64,000 bases of DNA from Streptococcus infantis (GTDB lineage: Bacteria > Bacillota > Bacilli > Lactobacillales > Streptococcaceae): NCBI RefSeq assembly GCF_000963255.1, contig NZ_JYOV01000002.1, forward strand, positions 1 to 64,000. The letters run 5' to 3'. Below the pieces are notes generated by a model. It saw only the letters and a program-made list of their open reading frames with translations, searched no databases and was not told the DNA's origin. Below are positions 10,898-18,974 of the stretch, piece after piece. The position numbers and the translations under genes were made by a program. The stretch's first letter is position 1. Each line of letters begins with the position of its first letter.

Positions 10898-11467
10898 TTA
10901 CCCATTATATTTCTGCATCGTCTTTTCAAAGTTTTTTCCTTGTAAATAATAATTTACAGCATCGTCAACCTTGTCAATTGACTGTAAAATACCGATATAA
11001 TCTTCTTGATCAAACTTACTCAAAACATGGTTAACAACTGACATTCCTTTTTTAGGTCTCCCAATACCAATCTTTACACGATTGAAAACTTGTGTCCCAA
11101 TATGTTGGATAATCGACTTGATTCCATTATGACCACCAGCTGATCCTTTAGCTCGAAGACGAATTTTTCCGACTTCCATGTCAAGATCATCGTAAATAAT
11201 CAGTAAATCTTCAATATCTAAACCATAGTAGGTTAACAATGCATGAACAGCTTTTCCACTTTCATTCATAAAAGTCGTCGGTTTCACCAGATAAATTTTT
11301 TCACCGTTAAGAAAAAATGAGGCTAACTCAGCTTGGAATATCTTATCGTGTGTAAAGGTAACATTCTGTTTTTTGGCTAGTTGGTCAATCAGCATAAAGC
11401 CAACATTATGTTTAGTTTCAAAATATTTATCTCCTGGATTTCCCAATCCTACAAGTAATTTTGTCAT
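10898..11467 (-). CDS. pth: Peptidyl-tRNA hydrolase
   Basis: A 189-residue enzyme that releases tRNA from prematurely dropped peptidyl-tRNA. Family hallmarks are [11 protein letters not shown] at the N-terminus, the catalytic His in TKHNVGF, the NESG segment and KGSAGGHNG. It is followed directly by mfd and preceded by ychF, an order conserved in streptococci. A hairpin terminator lies just upstream (11488-11515), so pth and mfd may have their own promoter or depend on read-through from ychF. Confidence 0.97.
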   Translation of the reverse strand: MTKLLVGLGNPGDKYFETKHNVGFMLIDQLAKKQNVTFTHDKIFQAELASFFLNGEKIYLVKPTTFMNESGKAVHALLTYYGLDIEDLLIIYDDLDMEVGKIRLRAKGSAGGHNGIKSIIQHIGTQVFNRVKIGIGRPKKGMSVVNHVLSKFDQEDYIGILQSIDKVDDAVNYYLQGKNFEKTMQKYNG

Positions 11468-11487
11468 TTATATTTCCTTTCAAAAGT

Positions 11488-11515
11488 CAAAAGGGTTGGA
11501 ATTTTTTTCCAACCT
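11488..11515 (-). terminator. Terminator between ychF and pth
   Basis: On the minus strand GGTTGGAA pairs with TTCCAACC across a run of A, then CTTTTGAC follows. It lies directly after ychF, so it would terminate or attenuate read-through into pth. Confidence 0.7.
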
Positions 11516-11539
11516 AATTGACATTATTTTAAATATTGA

Positions 11540-12655
11540 TTAAACGTTAAAGCGGAATTCCATAATATCGCCATCTTGCACGACATATTCTTTTCCTTCT
11601 TCACGCAAACGTCCAGCTTCTTTTACAGCCTTTTCAGAGCCGTATTTTACCAAATCGTCATAAGACATGGTCACTGCACGAATAAATCCTTTTTCAAAGT
11701 CTGAGTGGATGATACCAGCAGCTTGAGGAGCTTTCATGCCACGTTTAAAGGTCCAAGCACGAACCTCTTTTTCACCAGCTGTGAAGTAAGTTCCAAGTCC
11801 TAGTAGGTGATAAGCAGCTCGAGTCAACTTATCCACACCTGATTCTGTCAAACCAATAGCTTCAAGAAACTCTTTTTTATCTTCATCGTCTAACTCAGAA
11901 ATTTCTTCTTCAGCACGCGCAGAGATAACCACTACCTCTGCATTTTCTGTTGCTGCGAATTCACGAATTTGTTTCACATAATCGATAGATTCTGGGTCTC
12001 CAACCACATCCTCATCAACGTTAGCTACATAAAGAACTGGTTTCGTGGTCAAGAGAAAGAGTCCTTTGACAACTTTTTGCTCTTCATCTGTAAATTCAAT
12101 GGTACGAGCTGATTTTCCATCTTCAAGAACTGGTTTAATTTTTTGGAGAACGTTAAATTCTGCAACTGATTCCTTATCTTTTTGCGTACGCGCCATTTTT
12201 TCTACACGCGCATAGCGTTTATTGACTGATTCTAAATCAGCAAGAATCAACTCTAGGTTAATGGTATCAATATCTGCTAGCGGATCCACAAAGGCATCTT
12301 CACGACCTTGCTCACGCATGACATTTTCATCATCAAAGGCACGAACCACATGAACAATCGCATCAACTTCACGGATGTTGGCCAAGAATTTATTCCCAAG
12401 ACCTTCTCCTCTTGATGCTCCTTTTACAATCCCTGCAATATCTGTAAATTCAAAGGTTGTTGGAACTGTCTTTTTAGGAGTAATCATTTCCGTCAATTTT
12501 TGGAGGCGTTCATCTGGAACTTCTACCATTCCAACGTTTGGATCAATGGTCGCAAAAGGATAGTTTGCAGCCTCTGCTCCTGCTTTTGTAATTGCATTAA
12601 ATAGGGTTGATTTACCAACGTTTGGTAAACCTACAATACCTGCTGTTAAAGCCAT
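11540..12655 (-). CDS. ychF: Ribosome-associated ATPase YchF (Obg family)
   Basis: A 371-residue P-loop protein of the Obg-like family that prefers ATP to GTP and binds ribosomes. G1 is GLPNVGKST and G3 is [18 protein letters not shown] coiled-coil insertion (about 130-200) and a C-terminal TGS domain ([18 protein letters not shown]) complete the fold. Length is typical (about 371). It is the first gene after the small DUF951 gene, separated by a weak terminator. Confidence 0.97.
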   Translation of the reverse strand: MALTAGIVGLPNVGKSTLFNAITKAGAEAANYPFATIDPNVGMVEVPDERLQKLTEMITPKKTVPTTFEFTDIAGIVKGASRGEGLGNKFLANIREVDAIVHVVRAFDDENVMREQGREDAFVDPLADIDTINLELILADLESVNKRYARVEKMARTQKDKESVAEFNVLQKIKPVLEDGKSARTIEFTDEEQKVVKGLFLLTTKPVLYVANVDEDVVGDPESIDYVKQIREFAATENAEVVVISARAEEEISELDDEDKKEFLEAIGLTESGVDKLTRAAYHLLGLGTYFTAGEKEVRAWTFKRGMKAPQAAGIIHSDFEKGFIRAVTMSYDDLVKYGSEKAVKEAGRLREEGKEYVVQDGDIMEFRFNV

Positions 12656-12701
12656 AGTTTCTCATTCTCCGTTCACATTTCAATCTTCAATATTATAACA
12701 C

Positions 12702-12727
12702 AAAAAGGGAAAACTTGCTAACCCTCT
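12702..12727 (-). terminator. Weak terminator after the DUF951 gene
   Basis: On the minus strand AGGG and CCCT pair around a 12-base loop and are followed by TTTTTG. The stem is short, so termination is probably partial and some transcription should continue into ychF. Confidence 0.4.
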
Positions 12728-12740
12728 TACTATTGGGTTC

Positions 12741-12935
12741 CTAGTCGATGATTTTGTTCATTTTTCTTTCAAAATCATAGCGACTCATCATGACCACATG
12801 ATCACAATTGCTACATTTTATCTTTATGTCTGCTCCAACACGGGTAATTTCCCAGCGATTTGCCTTTTTGCCTGTTGACTTAATCGTACAAGCATGAGGT
12901 TTTTTCATTTCAACAAAATTTCCAACTTGATACAT
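12741..12935 (-). CDS. DUF951 family small protein
   Basis: A 64-residue conserved Firmicutes protein, usually found beside dnaN/ychF in streptococci. It has a DUF951 pattern: VEMKKPHACTIK, a Trp-Glu-Ile core and a C-terminal CSNCDHVVMMSR with a CxxC pair, suggesting a small metal- or nucleic-acid-binding fold. The function is not established. A good AAAGGAGA site precedes the ATG. Confidence 0.9.
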   Translation of the reverse strand: MYQVGNFVEMKKPHACTIKSTGKKANRWEITRVGADIKIKCSNCDHVVMMSRYDFERKMNKIID

Positions 12936-12968
12936 AGTTAGTCTCCTTTTTCTTTTTCGATTATATCA

Positions 12969-12998
12969 TAAAAGAGGCGAGCTAGGCTCAACCTCTTT
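12969..12998 (-). terminator. Terminator after dnaN
   Basis: On the minus strand AAAGAGG (12992-12998) and CCTCTTT (12971-12977) pair, with an inner GAGC/GCTC stem, followed by T residues. It is positioned to end the dnaA-dnaN transcript. Confidence 0.75.
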
Positions 12999-13001
12999 CC
13001 A

Positions 13002-14138
13002 TTAATTTGTACGAACTGGTGTGATGAGCTGCATGAAATCTTCATCTGTATCAGCTGGAACTAGAGTAAATGGACGAACTGCTGAAATAAAACTGATTGT
13101 AACTTTTTCGCTATTCAAAGCTTTTAGTGCTTCAATCAAATAAGTTGGGTTGAAACTAATTGTCAAATCAGCACCACTTACATTTTCAGTATCAATTTCT
13201 TCGTTTACTTTCCCTACTTCTGGAGAATGAACATGGGCACTTACAACTCCTTCTTTGATTTCTAATTTAACAGTACCATTTTGTGTCGCACTTGATAAGA
13301 GGCGAGCACGTTCCATAGACTGGCGTAGTTTAGCAACATCAAAAGTCACTGTTGTATTGAAATCTGTTGGAATCAATCGATCAGTATCTGGATAATTTCC
13401 TTCTAAGAGACGTGTGTAGAAGCTAATATTTTCACTTCTAAAGAGAATTTGATTATTAGCGAAGAAAATCTCTACTGTTTCGATATCATCCGTAAAAACA
13501 GCTGAAAATTCGCGTAGCGAACGACTTGGGATGACAACATTAAAATCATCGCTATTTTTTTCAAGAGTCAATTTCTTCTGACTGAGACGGTGAGAGTCTG
13601 TCGCAACTGTTTTTAATTCTTTGTGGTTGCTTAAAACAAAGTGGACACCTGTCAAAATAGGACGGCTTTCTTGGGTACTAGCTGCAAAAGCTGTTTCATT
13701 GATAATCTTTTTAAGAAGTTTTGTTTCAAGAACTAAAGGATTGCTTGCAGAAATTTCCTGAATACGTGGATATTGCTCACTATCTTTTCCTTTAAGAGTA
13801 ATCTCTGATTTTCCACTAGTTAAGACAATTTGCTTTTGTTCAATCTCTTTAAAATCAAGTGTTACATCTGGAAGACTTGAAACAACATTGATAAAGAAAG
13901 AAGCTTCCAGTAGAACTGAACCTAAAGAGTTAATCAAGAGACCTGCATTTTCATTTTTTTGCGAGATAAAATTTTCGATTGAGATTTGACCATTTGATCC
14001 AATCAAGGTAATTCCTTCATTGGTAACATCAATTTTTACAGTTGATAAAATAGGAATTGCATTCTTTGAGTTAATAGCTCTCTTTGTTGTATTTAAAGCT
14101 TGTAAAAATAAGTTTTTATTAATTGAAAAATGAATCAT
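13002..14138 (-). CDS. dnaN: DNA polymerase III beta subunit (sliding clamp)
   Basis: A 378-residue sliding clamp that tethers polymerase III and other partners to DNA. The three-domain clamp sequence is complete, with the C-terminal ending QLITPVRTN. I chose the ATG at 14138 (MIHFSINKNLFL), preceded by a GGAG site; an in-frame upstream extension would run back into a DnaA-box region and add an unnatural Tyr-rich leader. It lies after dnaA with a 157-base gap that carries DnaA boxes. Confidence 0.97.
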   Translation of the reverse strand: MIHFSINKNLFLQALNTTKRAINSKNAIPILSTVKIDVTNEGITLIGSNGQISIENFISQKNENAGLLINSLGSVLLEASFFINVVSSLPDVTLDFKEIEQKQIVLTSGKSEITLKGKDSEQYPRIQEISASNPLVLETKLLKKIINETAFAASTQESRPILTGVHFVLSNHKELKTVATDSHRLSQKKLTLEKNSDDFNVVIPSRSLREFSAVFTDDIETVEIFFANNQILFRSENISFYTRLLEGNYPDTDRLIPTDFNTTVTFDVAKLRQSMERARLLSSATQNGTVKLEIKEGVVSAHVHSPEVGKVNEEIDTENVSGADLTISFNPTYLIEALKALNSEKVTISFISAVRPFTLVPADTDEDFMQLITPVRTN

Positions 14139-14295
14139 GGATTCTCCTTTATTCTTTTTATTATTAGAAGGATAATAGTAATAATAGAGCGTGTGAAATC
14201 TGTGGAAAAACACTTGTAATCAAGAAAACTCAAGGACAGAGCCTTGTTTAAAAGATGTGGATAAATAAGAGATTTTTTAAAAAGTTATCCACAAG
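14139..14295. other. dnaA-dnaN intergenic DnaA-box region
   Basis: The gap holds two perfect DnaA boxes, TGTGGATAA at 14256-14264 and TTATCCACA at 14285-14293, and a variant TGTGGAAAA at 14201-14209. Together with the cluster upstream of dnaA it forms the bipartite DnaA-binding layout common in Firmicutes origins. It must also contain the dnaN promoter, which I could not place with confidence. Confidence 0.8.
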
Positions 14296-15651
14296 TTATT
14301 TAATTTTCTTTTTGATGTTTTCAATTTCTATACGTAAATTATCATCTGTTTCAAGCATGGATTTGATTTTTCCATGAGCGTGAATGACCGTTGTGTGGTC
14401 TTTACCACCAAACTCTTTTCCAATCTTAGGAAGGCTATTATCAGTCATTTCTCTGGCTAGATACATGGCAACTTGACGGGCTAAAACGATATTTTGAACA
14501 CGTCTAGTTCCTTTCATTTCCTTGACACTAACACCATAGAAGTTTCCAACTTCTGTCTGGATTTTATCAATTGGAATCACGATCATTTTGCTAACGTCTT
14601 GTTTACGAGCACGGATAGCTTCAGCTGCAATGTCAACTGTGATATCGTTAATCTTTTTGACTTTGGCCATTAGGCTTATGTCGTTGAGTGCTCCCTCGAG
14701 TTCTCGCACGTTAGAGTCAAATTGTCCAGCCAGATATTCGAGTGTATCATTCTGAAAGTGATAGTTGAGATGTTCAGTCTTACTCTGTAAAATAGCAATA
14801 CGTGTTTCAAAATCAGGTGGTGTGATATCTGTCGTTAATCCCCATGAGAAGCGCGTGACCAGACGTTCGGGCAGACTCTCTAAATGTTCAGGTCTACGGT
14901 CACTCGTCAAAACAATCTGTTTATTATTATTGTGAAGGGCGTTAAATGTATTGAAAAACTCTTCCTGAGTTTGTACTTTCTTTCCACTAAGTGATTGAAT
15001 ATCATCAATGAGTAGGAGGTCTAAACTACGGTAAGTTTTCTTGAATTTTTCCATATCATTGAGTCTCAAATGCTCTAGAAATTCATTAATGAAACTTTCA
15101 GCAGGTATGTATTTTACACGCGCATTTGGGCTCTTTTTTAGAATTTCATTTCCAAGGGCATTTAACAAGTGAGTTTTTCCAAGTCCAGGCCCTCCGTAGA
15201 TAAATAGAGGATTGTAAGTTAATCCTGGATCTTCAGAAACAGCCAAAGCAGCAGACTTAGCCCAAACATTACCATCCCCTTGAACAAAATTATCGAAAGT
15301 ATACTTTTCCTTGAGTCCAGTTTCAGAATATGGAATAGTGGATTGACTTGGTTGATAATCGTTGCCAGGTTCAGACTCGAAAGCTACTTGTGAGCTAGCT
15401 TCTTCAACTTTCGTGAAGATATAATGAGCTTTTATTTCAGTATCATAGATTTCAAAACCTGCTGCTAAAAGCATCCCATTGATATTTCGTTCCCAGAATA
15501 TCTGCATTTCATCGCGGGGTAAGAAAATCGTTGCAGTATTTTCTTCAACTTTAACCAGTTTTGCGTCTAAAATATAGAAATCATAAACTGACTGAGTTAA
15601 TTTATCATGTGCAAGTTCTAAAAGACGATTCCAAAATTGTTTTTCCTTCAA
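14296..15651 (-). CDS. dnaA: Chromosomal replication initiator DnaA
   Basis: A 451-residue AAA+ initiator. Domain I (about 1-85) mediates self-interaction and helicase loading, domain II is a short linker, and domain III has Walker [10 protein letters not shown] and Walker B LLIDDIQ. Domain IV ends with the DNA-binding signature [11 protein letters not shown]. The start is a TTG (15649-15651) nine bases after a strong AAAGGAGG site; I recall a TTG start in pneumococcus too. DnaA boxes on both sides suggest autoregulation. Confidence 0.98.
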   Translation of the reverse strand: MKEKQFWNRLLELAHDKLTQSVYDFYILDAKLVKVEENTATIFLPRDEMQIFWERNINGMLLAAGFEIYDTEIKAHYIFTKVEEASSQVAFESEPGNDYQPSQSTIPYSETGLKEKYTFDNFVQGDGNVWAKSAALAVSEDPGLTYNPLFIYGGPGLGKTHLLNALGNEILKKSPNARVKYIPAESFINEFLEHLRLNDMEKFKKTYRSLDLLLIDDIQSLSGKKVQTQEEFFNTFNALHNNNKQIVLTSDRRPEHLESLPERLVTRFSWGLTTDITPPDFETRIAILQSKTEHLNYHFQNDTLEYLAGQFDSNVRELEGALNDISLMAKVKKINDITVDIAAEAIRARKQDVSKMIVIPIDKIQTEVGNFYGVSVKEMKGTRRVQNIVLARQVAMYLAREMTDNSLPKIGKEFGGKDHTTVIHAHGKIKSMLETDDNLRIEIENIKKKIK

Positions 15652-15872
15652 TGATTTTCTCCTCCTTTACTATAGAATTTAAAAGGTTTATTGATAGAAT
15701 CATTTTACCATAGATAAGATTATTTTTCCACAAGTTGTGGAAAACAATTAACAATGTTTTTAAATGTTATCCACAAAATGTGGATAACTAAGAAAGATTC
15801 TGAAATACTGGGCTTTTAAAAACTAAAATGTAGTGGATAACCATGTTAGTTAAGAATACTAAAATAACAGCC
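15652..15872. other. oriC: DnaA-box cluster between parB and dnaA
   Basis: This 221-base gap holds two palindromic box pairs, each of two inverted 9-mers separated by three bases: TTTTCCACA/TGTGGAAAA at 15724-15744 and TTATCCACA/TGTGGATAA at 15767-15787. A single AGTGGATAA lies at 15832-15840. The stretch 15670-15727 is strongly AT-rich and is a candidate unwinding element. Position upstream of dnaA and next to parB matches the streptococcal origin. Assignment rests on sequence, not on measured initiation. Confidence 0.9.
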
Positions 15873-15887
15873 TTATTTCAGGCTGTT
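15861..15887 (-). terminator. Terminator overlapping the parB stop
   Basis: On the minus strand AACAGCC (15881-15887) and GGCTGTT (15866-15872) pair across an eight-base loop, followed by ATTTTAG. The stem includes the last codons of parB, so it would isolate oriC and the dnaA promoter from htrA-parB transcription. Confidence 0.75.
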
Positions 15888-16631
15888 AATAAATTGTTGG
15901 TATTCATCTTGGTTATGGAAGGAAATTGAAATTTTACCACTATCTTTTTTTTGTAGCTTAATCTGAACATCTAATCCGAGTATTTTTTTCAATTTTTGCT
16001 CTTCGTCTTTGACAAAGTGGTCTTTTTCTTTTCTGCTGCTCTTCTTCGTTTTTTGTAGTATTTGTTCAACTTGTCGAACAGAGAGATTTTCAGTTTGAAT
16101 ACGATTCAAGAGTTTATCTTGTTTATCACTTGATAATTGAATGAGGAGTCTAGCATGAGCTTGAGAAAGTCTACCACTTTCAACTTCTGTCAGGATATGT
16201 TTAGGTAATCCTAACAATCGAACTAGGTTTGTAATATAAGGTCGAGATTTCCCCATTTTTTCAGCAATTTCTGTGTGGGTAAAACCTTTATCAATTAAGG
16301 ATTGATATGCTTTAGCTTCCTCGATAGGATTTAAATTTTCTCGTTGGAGATTCTCAATGATAGAATGAAGCATCATATCTTGATCAGAAAGTTGCTTAAC
16401 AATGACTGGAACTTCTGAAAGTCCAGCAGCTATTGAAGCACGATACCGTCTTTCTCCAGCTAGAATTTCATATCCAAGTACTGGAGATTTTCTAACGATA
16501 ATAGGCTGAATCAAGCCGTTTTCCTTAATAGATTGTGCCAGTTCTTGAATTTTTTCTTCTGAAAATTCCTTACGAGGTTGATAGGGATTTTTTTGAATAT
16601 CTTTTATTTGAACAATTTTAAATTCTTCCAT
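15873..16631 (-). CDS. parB: Chromosome partitioning protein ParB (Spo0J)
   Basis: A 252-residue ParB/Spo0J CTPase that loads at parS and helps recruit condensin to the origin. The N-terminal domain contains KNPYQPRKEF, the LIQPIIVR segment and GERRYRAS (family CTP-binding box). A central helix-turn-helix includes FTHTEIAEKMGKSRPYITN. No parA accompanies it, as is normal for streptococci. It follows htrA by 56 bases and is probably co-transcribed. Three parS-like sites occur in this window. Confidence 0.96.
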   Translation of the reverse strand: MEEFKIVQIKDIQKNPYQPRKEFSEEKIQELAQSIKENGLIQPIIVRKSPVLGYEILAGERRYRASIAAGLSEVPVIVKQLSDQDMMLHSIIENLQRENLNPIEEAKAYQSLIDKGFTHTEIAEKMGKSRPYITNLVRLLGLPKHILTEVESGRLSQAHARLLIQLSSDKQDKLLNRIQTENLSVRQVEQILQKTKKSSRKEKDHFVKDEEQKLKKILGLDVQIKLQKKDSGKISISFHNQDEYQQFINSLK

Positions 16632-16687
16632 AATTCTACATTAACACAACTTAGATATTCTGTAAAGCAACTTTACATATCTGTAAA

Positions 16688-17872
16688 CTACTTATCTAAA
16701 TCACTAGTACTTTTATCTAATTTAATAGTTGTTGTTTCTTCCTTACCATCACGGTAGTAAGTAACAGTCATACTGTCTCCAATAGAATGACTATATAGAG
16801 CACTTTGCAATTCAGTAGTGGAAGAAATAGCTTTATCATCTATTTTTGTAATGACGTCATATTGTTGCAGATGTCCATTGGCAGGCATATTTTTTTGAAC
16901 AGAACGAACAGCTACACCAGAAGTAACATTTCCAGGAAGTTTTAGTTTTTGAAGATCAGTTGTACTAAGATTTGATAAGTTAACCATGTGGATTCCAAGA
17001 GCAGGTCGAGTTACTTTTCCATCTTTTTCCAACTGCTTAATAATATTAATTACATCGTTTGCAGGAATGGCAAAACCGAGACCTTCGACAGATGTTCCAC
17101 CATTAGAGGCAATTTTACTTGATGTAATACCGATGACTTGGCCTTGGATATTAATCAAAGGACCACCTGAGTTCCCAGGGTTAATAGCTGTATCTGTTTG
17201 GATAGCATTAGTTGAGATAGCTTGTCCGTCTTCAGATTTTAGAGATACATTTCTATTTAAACTTGATACAATCCCCTGTGTCACAGTATTGGCATATTCA
17301 GAACCTAGAGGACTTCCGATTGCAATAGCTGTTTCTCCAACTGTTAGTTGACTAGAATCACCAAATTCGGCTACTGTTGTGACCTTATCTGCAGCAATTT
17401 TTACAACGGCAATATCTGAATAAGTATCAGAACCCACAATTTCACCAGGGACTTTTGTACCATCTGCTAAACGAATATCAACTTTTTTAGCACCATTAAT
17501 AACGTGAGTATTGGTTACAAGGTAAGCAGTATCCCCTTCCTTTTTATAAATGACACCAGAACCTTCACTGTATACTTGTTCAGCATTGGTATCTGTATCA
17601 GTTTCATCAGATCCGAGTAAACTGTTTTGAGAGTTTGATGAGTAAGTAATGACAGATACAACAGCATCTTTAACTTTATCAACTGCTTGAGTAGTTGAGT
17701 TTTCATTTTTTACAGCTGTTTTGCTTACAGTCGTTGTAGTTGTCGTACCACTATTTTGTTTTTGACTGAGTTGCAATGTGGTAAAAGTACCTAAAACACC
17801 ACTAAAAAAGCTAATGAGAATGACTACTAAAAGTTGTCCCCATTTTTTGGAACTAGTTTGTAAGTTTTTCAT
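16688..17872 (-). CDS. htrA: HtrA/DegP-family surface serine protease
   Basis: A membrane-anchored protease of 394 residues for extracytoplasmic quality control; in pneumococcus it also degrades CSP and affects competence. An N-terminal membrane segment (about 14-36) is followed by a trypsin-like domain with TNTHVI, SDIAVVK and GNSGGPL supplying His, Asp and Ser, then one PDZ domain. I chose the ATG at 17872 because the in-frame ATG at 17884 overlaps the GGAGG ribosome site. A CiaR direct repeat lies upstream. Confidence 0.96.
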   Translation of the reverse strand: MKNLQTSSKKWGQLLVVILISFFSGVLGTFTTLQLSQKQNSGTTTTTTVSKTAVKNENSTTQAVDKVKDAVVSVITYSSNSQNSLLGSDETDTDTNAEQVYSEGSGVIYKKEGDTAYLVTNTHVINGAKKVDIRLADGTKVPGEIVGSDTYSDIAVVKIAADKVTTVAEFGDSSQLTVGETAIAIGSPLGSEYANTVTQGIVSSLNRNVSLKSEDGQAISTNAIQTDTAINPGNSGGPLINIQGQVIGITSSKIASNGGTSVEGLGFAIPANDVINIIKQLEKDGKVTRPALGIHMVNLSNLSTTDLQKLKLPGNVTSGVAVRSVQKNMPANGHLQQYDVITKIDDKAISSTTELQSALYSHSIGDSMTVTYYRDGKEETTTIKLDKSTSDLDK

Positions 17873-17901
17873 AGAAGCCTCCATGTTTTTTTATCAATGA
17901 A

Positions 17902-17934
17902 AGTATAAAATAGCTAGCTTAATTCAAGCTTAAA
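17902..17934 (-). promoter_or_regulatory. htrA promoter with CiaR direct repeat
   Basis: On the minus strand TTTAAG, five bases, then ATTAAG (17918-17934) match the CiaR target TTTAAG-N5-TTTAAG with one mismatch. TATACT (17902-17907) follows 10 bases later, the spacing expected for a CiaR-activated promoter. In pneumococcus CiaR activates htrA; regulation here is inferred from the site. Confidence 0.85.
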
Positions 17935-17943
17935 AACAAAAAG

Positions 17944-17964
17944 TTTTTCACAACTTGTGGATAA
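17944..17964. other. DnaA-box palindrome in the htrA-rlmH gap
   Basis: TTTTTCACA and the perfect box TGTGGATAA (17956-17964) are inverted and three bases apart, the same geometry as the oriC pairs. Weaker boxes TGTGAATAA (18010-18018) and TGTGAATAT (18033-18041) follow toward rlmH. This may extend DnaA binding beyond parB or link htrA/rlmH expression to DnaA. Confidence 0.6.
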
Positions 17965-18040
17965 CTTTCAAAAACCTGTGAATTTATTGAAGTTTTTCAA
18001 AATCTTATCTGTGAATAAGATGTGAAATTGAGTGTGAATA

Positions 18041-18049
18041 TGTTAGAAT
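18041..18049 (+). promoter_or_regulatory. rlmH extended -10 promoter
   Basis: TGTTAGAAT is an extended -10 (TG-N-TAGAAT). It ends six bases before the rlmH ATG, which places the transcription start at or next to the start codon. No ribosome-binding site fits between them. Confidence 0.65.
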
Positions 18050-18055
18050 AGAAGA

Positions 18056-18535
18056 ATGAAAATTAAAGTGGTAACAGTTGGAAAACTGAAAGAAAAATAT
18101 CTCAAAGATGGCATAGCAGAATACTCCAAGAGAATTTCACGATTTGCTAATCTAGAAATGATTGAGTTGGCTGATGAAAAAACACCAGATCGGGCCAGCG
18201 AATCTGAAAATCAAAAGATTTTGGAGTTGGAAGGGAACCGCATTCTTGCTAAAGTAGGGGAACGTGATTTTGTAATTGTTTTAGCTATTGAAGGAACAAC
18301 TTTTTCTTCTGAAGAGTTCAGTAAGCAGCTTGAAAGAGCTTCTATCAATGGATTTTCGACAATCACTTTTATCATTGGTGGGAGTTTAGGACTATCTCCA
18401 GAGGTGAAAAAGAGAGCCAATCTCTCTGTTAGTTTTGGGAGATTGACGCTTCCTCATCAACTAATGAGATTAGTCTTAGTAGAACAAATTTATAGAGCGT
18501 TTTCGATTCAACAGGGCTCTCCCTATCATAAATAG
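18056..18535 (+). CDS. rlmH: 23S rRNA pseudouridine-1915 N3-methyltransferase RlmH
   Basis: A 159-residue SPOUT-fold methyltransferase that modifies pseudouridine 1915 in helix 69 of 23S rRNA on assembled 70S ribosomes. The knotted C-terminal half shows [10 protein letters not shown] (SAM loop) and the conserved end [20 protein letters not shown] then GSPYHK. Length matches the family exactly. It is divergent from htrA and precedes tRNA-Arg and comCDE, as in pneumococcus. The mRNA is probably leaderless. Confidence 0.97.
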   Translation: MKIKVVTVGKLKEKYLKDGIAEYSKRISRFANLEMIELADEKTPDRASESENQKILELEGNRILAKVGERDFVIVLAIEGTTFSSEEFSKQLERASINGFSTITFIIGGSLGLSPEVKKRANLSVSFGRLTLPHQLMRLVLVEQIYRAFSIQQGSPYHK

Positions 18536-18539
18536 ATGA

Positions 18540-18568
18540 TTGACTAAGCTAGCTTTTTTTGATAAGAT
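18540..18568 (+). promoter_or_regulatory. tRNA-Arg promoter
   Basis: TTGACT (18540-18545), 17 bases, then TAAGAT (18563-18568), ending 10 bases before the tRNA. It starts just after the rlmH stop codon. Confidence 0.65.
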
Positions 18569-18578
18569 AGATTAGTAA

Positions 18579-18652
18579 GGTCTCATAGCTCAGCTGGATA
18601 GAGCATTCGCCTTCTAAGCGAACGGTCGCAGGTTCGAATCCTGCTGGGATCA
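18579..18652 (+). tRNA. tRNA-Arg (TCT)
   Basis: A 74-base cloverleaf. The acceptor stem GGTCTCA pairs with TGGGATC, the anticodon stem TTCGC/GCGAA closes loop CTTCTAA (anticodon TCT), and the T-loop GGTTCGAATCC is canonical. CCA is not encoded. It lies between rlmH and comC, the place known for pneumococcus. Confidence 0.96.
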
Positions 18653-18664
18653 GTGTTAAATCGT

Positions 18665-18692
18665 AAGCTGGGAAAAAATCCCAGCTTTTTTT
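18665..18692 (+). terminator. Terminator after tRNA-Arg
   Basis: AAGCTGGGA pairs with TCCCAGCTT across an A-rich loop and is followed by seven T. It separates tRNA-Arg transcription from the competence promoter immediately downstream. Confidence 0.9.
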
Positions 18693-18703
18693 GTAAAAAT
18701 TTG

Positions 18704-18733
18704 ACATTTCAGAATAAAATTTGAGCATTTGAG
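18704..18733 (+). promoter_or_regulatory. ComE direct repeat of the comCDE promoter
   Basis: ACATTTCAG (18704-18712) and GCATTTGAG (18725-18733) start 21 bases apart, two helical turns, as in the ComE-binding direct repeat of pneumococcal early competence promoters. Phosphorylated ComE binding here would give the positive feedback loop on comCDE. Confidence 0.85.
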
Positions 18734-18817
18734 AAATAATTCTCTATAGGAATCGTAGATTTTATATAATATTTTTGTAAGTTAATTTACAAGAAAAACA
18801 TTATAGGAGTTTATATT

Positions 18818-18952
18818 ATGAAAAAGAATACAGATTTTGCTCAAATGAAAGATTTCCAAGAATTGAACGAAAAAGAACTGCAGGAAATCAGAGGTGGGGA
18901 ATGGAGACCTCCATATACAATAAATAATTTTCTTTTTCCAAAAAGAAAGTAA
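18818..18952 (+). CDS. comC: Competence-stimulating peptide precursor ComC
   Basis: A 44-residue precursor with a double-glycine leader of 27 residues (MKKNTDFAQMKDFQELNEKE... ending IRGG), which ComAB exporters cleave. The predicted mature CSP is EWRPPYTINNFLFPKRK, 17 residues with an acidic first residue and a basic end, as in other mitis-group CSPs. The core differs from the S. pneumoniae CSP-1 and CSP-2 that I know. An AGGAG site precedes the ATG. It lies 22 bases before comD and below a ComE direct repeat. Confidence 0.95.
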   Translation: MKKNTDFAQMKDFQELNEKELQEIRGGEWRPPYTINNFLFPKRK

Positions 18953-18974
18953 GTAAAAATAAAGGTGGGAAATA

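Noticed and set aside
14139-14213. An in-frame 5' extension of dnaN beginning MFFHRFHTLY
   Set aside because: It runs into the DnaA-box region and is not part of the conserved clamp; the ATG at 14138 has a GGAG site and gives the usual 378 residues.
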